Origin: CAZBUB01 sp964494985
GTDB taxonomy: Bacteria > Desulfobacterota > Desulfovibrionia > Desulfovibrionales > Desulfothermaceae
NCBI GenBank assembly: GCA_964494985.1
Contig: CAZBUB010000046.1
Location: 1 to 17,257, forward strand
Direction: 5' to 3'
DNA: 17,257 nt
Part shown: positions 14,476-17,257 of the stretch, piece after piece
How positions within the stretch are numbered: position 1 is the first letter of the stretch
How the letters are laid out: each line of letters opens with the position of its first letter
Made by a program: the position numbers and the translations under genes
Notes under the pieces: generated by a model
Seen by the model: the letters and a program-made list of their open reading frames with translations, nothing else
Told to the model about the DNA's origin: nothing
Databases searched by the model: none

Positions 14476-15240
14476 TTAACCGAACCTGCCTGTAATATAC
14501 TCCTCGGTCTGTTTTTCCTTGGGCCTGGTAAACATAGTCTGGGTATCATCTACTTCAATCAGCTCCCCCATGTAAAAAAAGGCGGTTCGATCTGAAACCC
14601 GGGCAGCCTGTTGCATATTATGAGTGACAATAATAATGGTCAACCTAGATTTGAGCTCATAGATAAGTTCCTCGATCTTTTGGGTGGCCAGAGGATCCAG
14701 GGCAGAAGCCGGCTCATCCATGAGCAGCACCTCTGGATCCATGGCCAGGGCCCGGGCAATGCACAGCCTCTGCTGCTGGCCCCCTGACAGGGAGGTAGCA
14801 GACAGACTCATTCTGTCCCCCACCTCTTCCCAGAGCCCTGCCTTGCGCAAGGAGCTCTCCACCAAATCATCCAGCTCAGATCCCTTCTTGGCCAGGCCGT
14901 GAATTCGCGGGGCAAAGGCTACGTTCTCATAAACGCTTTTGGGAAAAGGGTTGGGCTTTTGAAAGACCATGCCCACCCTGCGCCGCAGTTCCACTACATC
15001 CAGGTGTGAAGCATAGATATCCTCCTCGTCCAGGAGGATGCTGCCTTTAACCTGAATACTCGCAATGAGATCGTTCATGCGATTCAGACAGCGCAGATAT
15101 GTGCTCTTCCCGCAACCAGAAGGCCCAATCAGGGCAGTAACCTGATGTTCATGAAAGACTAGGCTGATGTCTTTCAGGGCCTGAAAATCCTTGTAATAAA
15201 AGTCCAGATTCCTGGTTTCCATCTTGGCCAAGCTGCTCAT
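14476..15240 (-). CDS. pstB: Phosphate ABC transporter ATP-binding protein PstB
   Basis: A 254-residue ATPase powering the PstSCA phosphate importer. Walker A GPSGCGKST (39-47), the Pst-specific CLNRMNDL and VFQKPNPFPKS, signature LSGGQQQR (151-158), Walker B VLLMDEPASALDP (171 on), H-loop THNMQQAARVSD (H207). Length is normal. Its ATG overlaps the stop of the histidine kinase gene (ATGA, 15237-15240), so the two are translationally coupled. pstA lies one gene further upstream. Confidence 0.97.
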   Translation of the reverse strand: MSSLAKMETRNLDFYYKDFQALKDISLVFHEHQVTALIGPSGCGKSTYLRCLNRMNDLIASIQVKGSILLDEEDIYASHLDVVELRRRVGMVFQKPNPFPKSVYENVAFAPRIHGLAKKGSELDDLVESSLRKAGLWEEVGDRMSLSATSLSGGQQQRLCIARALAMDPEVLLMDEPASALDPLATQKIEELIYELKSRLTIIIVTHNMQQAARVSDRTAFFYMGELIEVDDTQTMFTRPKEKQTEEYITGRFG

Positions 15241-17090
15241 GAGCTGCTCCCTTTATTGTTGCCGCTTTGACCCTGGTTCATTCTGGTTAGGGCATCTGTT
15301 GGCTTGCTGCCCCGGGGCAGGCTGAAGAAAAACACTGTACCCTGCAGGGTATCCCTGGCTGGGCTCTGTACCCAGATCCGGCCTTTATAACTGGCCAGGA
15401 TGTGCCTGCAGATGGCCAGGCCCAGACCGGATCCAGGCTGCCTTTCCCGGCCTCTGTCCTCAGGCTCTCCCCGATAAAAGCGCTCGAAAATCCTCTCTTG
15501 GTGTGCTGTAGGGATGCCCGGGCCTTGATCCTGCAGGGCCAGAAGCCACTCCCTGTCCTGCTCTTGGGCCCAGGCCTGAATACAGCTCCCTGTAGGGTTG
15601 TACTTTAAGGCATTGTGCACCAGGTTGACCCAGACCTGTCTTAAGTGCTCCTCTTGGGCCAGAACCCAGACCTCCCCAGGCTCAATATTGGACTCCAGAC
15701 AAATGTCCTTTTCCTCTGCCAAGGAGCAGCAATCTTCCCAGGCCTTTTCCAACACTGCCCCCACATCCACAGGCACCGAGTTCATATCTATAGAGCCAGC
15801 CTCCAGCCTGGCCAGCTGCAGAAGATTGTCCAAAAGACGATTCATCTGATCAGCATTTTTGAGAATTACTTGCAAAAAGGCCTGTTTTTGCTGCTGGTCT
15901 TCTTCAGGCAGGGCAATCAGCGACTCTGCATATCCTTTGAGCGCAGTCAATGGAGTCCTCAGCTCATGGGAGACGTTGGCCACGAAATCCGTACGCACCT
16001 GCTCCATCTTCTTAAGCTCCGTGACATCGTGCAAAACCACTATCACCCTGCGCTCATTTTTGTCCTGCACTCTGATTGGAATAATTGAGGCATCCACAAG
16101 CATCCTTTGCTGCAGCTGCAGAAACAAGCGCCTTGTACCTTTGCCAGGCTGCTGCAGGGCCTGGGTGCAAGCTTCCTGGAGATCTGGAGATCGCAGAAAT
16201 TCAACGGGCTCCCTGTTGCGGATCGCTGCGGATTTCCCTGCCAAATCCTGCAGGGCCTGGTTATACATCACCGCCTTGCCCTGGGAGTCCAGCACAAAAA
16301 CAGCATCCTGCAATCCATTGAGCAGGATTTCCAATTCGTCCCGCCTCTCAGAGACCTCTTGCAGAGCGGACTGCACTCGCTTGGCCATACGATTGATGCT
16401 CTGCACCAGGGGCTGGAAATCCTTTCCAGGCACGCTTTCCATCCTCTGATGCAGATCGCCGTAGCCAATGGCCTCGGCCTGTTGTCCCAGGCTCCGAATC
16501 TCATGGCCCATTCTGCGACTTATGAGCCAGCTCAGCCCTGCGCAAATCACGAGCAGCCCCAAAACCAAAAGGGCAAACTGGCGCTGGAGCTGATGCAAGG
16601 TGGATTCAATCTGGGCCGTGGGCATGGCCACCCGCAGCACCGCAGGAGATTCTTGCTGCATGCCTGGGATACGCATAGCCACATACAAAAAGGGGGTCTG
16701 CAGGGTGTCGCTGTAGCGTTGCCTCTGTCCTGTTCCTTCCTGCATAGCCTGCTGGATCTCAGGCCGCTTTGCATGATTCTCCACCCCTGCCAGGGCATGC
16801 TTCAGCAATCCTGAGTCAGCCAACACCCAGCCCTGGTCATCTATATACGTGACCCGCAGATTCAGACCCTGGCCTATTTCCCGCAGCAGCCGCTGCAGCT
16901 CATTTTGGTCTTGGACCTCAATCTCCTGCTGCAGCAGCCAATTAATGTGCCGCAGATATCGCATGGCACTGTCCCTGGTCTGACTGGTGATCTCCTGCTT
17001 GAGCACTGAGCTGAACACAAGGTACAAAACAGCCAGGGCCAGCACTATCAACAGGGCAAACCACCAGAATATCCTAAGCCTAAAACTCAT
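15237..17090 (-). CDS. phoR: PhoR-like membrane sensor histidine kinase
   Basis: A 617-residue sensor kinase. TM1 about 8-28, extracytoplasmic sensor domain about 30-170, TM2 171-190, HAMP about 191-243, PAS about 253-360 (LLNGLQDAVFVLDSQGKAVM), HisKA with the phosphorylated H375 in FVANVSHELRTPL, ATPase domain with N box NLVHNALKYNP, DQGPGIP and GSGLGLAICRHI. The C-terminal tail is low complexity (NQGQSGNNKGSSS). It is assigned as PhoR because it lies 48 bp after pstA and overlaps pstB; the sensory domain itself is not diagnostic. No PhoB-type response regulator is in the window. The ribosome binding site before ATG 17090 is poor. Unlike E. coli PhoR it has a full extracytoplasmic domain, as in Bacillus-type PhoR. 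Confidence 0.88.
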   Translation of the reverse strand: MSFRLRIFWWFALLIVLALAVLYLVFSSVLKQEITSQTRDSAMRYLRHINWLLQQEIEVQDQNELQRLLREIGQGLNLRVTYIDDQGWVLADSGLLKHALAGVENHAKRPEIQQAMQEGTGQRQRYSDTLQTPFLYVAMRIPGMQQESPAVLRVAMPTAQIESTLHQLQRQFALLVLGLLVICAGLSWLISRRMGHEIRSLGQQAEAIGYGDLHQRMESVPGKDFQPLVQSINRMAKRVQSALQEVSERRDELEILLNGLQDAVFVLDSQGKAVMYNQALQDLAGKSAAIRNREPVEFLRSPDLQEACTQALQQPGKGTRRLFLQLQQRMLVDASIIPIRVQDKNERRVIVVLHDVTELKKMEQVRTDFVANVSHELRTPLTALKGYAESLIALPEEDQQQKQAFLQVILKNADQMNRLLDNLLQLARLEAGSIDMNSVPVDVGAVLEKAWEDCCSLAEEKDICLESNIEPGEVWVLAQEEHLRQVWVNLVHNALKYNPTGSCIQAWAQEQDREWLLALQDQGPGIPTAHQERIFERFYRGEPEDRGRERQPGSGLGLAICRHILASYKGRIWVQSPARDTLQGTVFFFSLPRGSKPTDALTRMNQGQSGNNKGSSS

Positions 17091-17138
17091 TTCTCATACC
17101 GCCAAAAGGATAGTTTGCAGGGACATCTCAATTACTGC

Positions 17139-17257
17139 TTACCATCTACGTTCATAGCGTTTGCGCAAGAAGATGGCTGTGGCATTCAAAAGAATGAGTA
17201 CAGCCAGCAAAACCAGGATGGCTGCCGCAGTGCGCTCTTCGTAGGGCCGCATGGCTG
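17139..17257 (-). CDS. pstA: PstA phosphate permease, C-terminal fragment cut by window edge
   Basis: Only the last 39 or so codons are inside the window. The readable end is RPYEERTAAAILVLLAVLIL, then a short cytosolic tail RKRYERRW and TAA (17141-17139). This is the last membrane helix and basic tail typical of PstA permeases. The neighbours pstB, phoU and the kinase support it. Most of the protein, and presumably pstC and pstS, lie to the right. Confidence 0.75.
   Translation of the reverse strand, partial: AMRPYEERTAAAILVLLAVLILLNATAIFLRKRYERRW

Noticed and set aside
16107..16814. 235-codon + strand frame opposite the histidine kinase
   Set aside because: Antisense shadow of the sensor kinase domains; no recognisable protein.

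Overview
The window looks like part of the genome of an anaerobic, hydrogen-metabolising, probably sulfate-reducing bacterium of the former Deltaproteobacteria, likely Desulfovibrionales or relatives. This is inferred from a cytosolic HdrA/Mvh-type hydrogenase module, a protein resembling the 'GAK system XXXCH' family, and heavy use of selenocysteine (Sec). No rRNA, tRNA, phage or CRISPR is visible. There is no direct taxonomic marker.

The key reading point is that four in-frame TGA codons must be read as Sec, not stop: 619-621, 3778-3780, 7560-7562 and 11759-11761. Each sits where the family has a conserved Cys, the downstream frame continues the same family, and a small hairpin suitable as a bacterial SECIS follows within about 17-28 nt. 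A standard gene caller would break all four genes. The Sec machinery (SelA, SelB, tRNA-Sec, SelD) is not in this window.

Region 1 (193-7697, + strand) is a five-gene cluster: a double-length HdrA preceded in frame by a helix-turn-helix segment (Sec), MvhD (Sec), a FrhB-family iron-sulfur flavoprotein, the hydrogenase small subunit MvhG, and the [NiFeSe]-type large subunit MvhA (Sec), closed by a strong terminator. The expected electron path is H2 -> MvhA active site -> MvhG clusters -> MvhD -> HdrA flavin, with Sec at the first, third and fourth stations. No HdrB or HdrC is present. A FrhB-like subunit is there instead, so the second acceptor of any flavin-based bifurcation is unknown.

Region 2 (7700-9160) holds a small membrane SHOCT protein, a 529-bp gene-free stretch carrying an inverted pair of REP-like hairpins and a duplicated 16-mer, and a YqeY/GatB-like gene.

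Region 3 (9271-12229) holds a methyl-accepting chemotaxis protein with Cache, HAMP and PAS domains, then a Sec-containing peroxiredoxin without the usual C-terminal resolving Cys.

Region 4 (12378-17257, - strand) reads leftwards from the window edge: the end of pstA, a PhoR-like histidine kinase, pstB (ATGA overlap), phoU, an XXXCH/amphi-Trp-like protein, a doubtful 63-codon ORF and a small acidic BON-like protein. This is a phosphate uptake and signalling cluster with the kinase lying between pstA and pstB.
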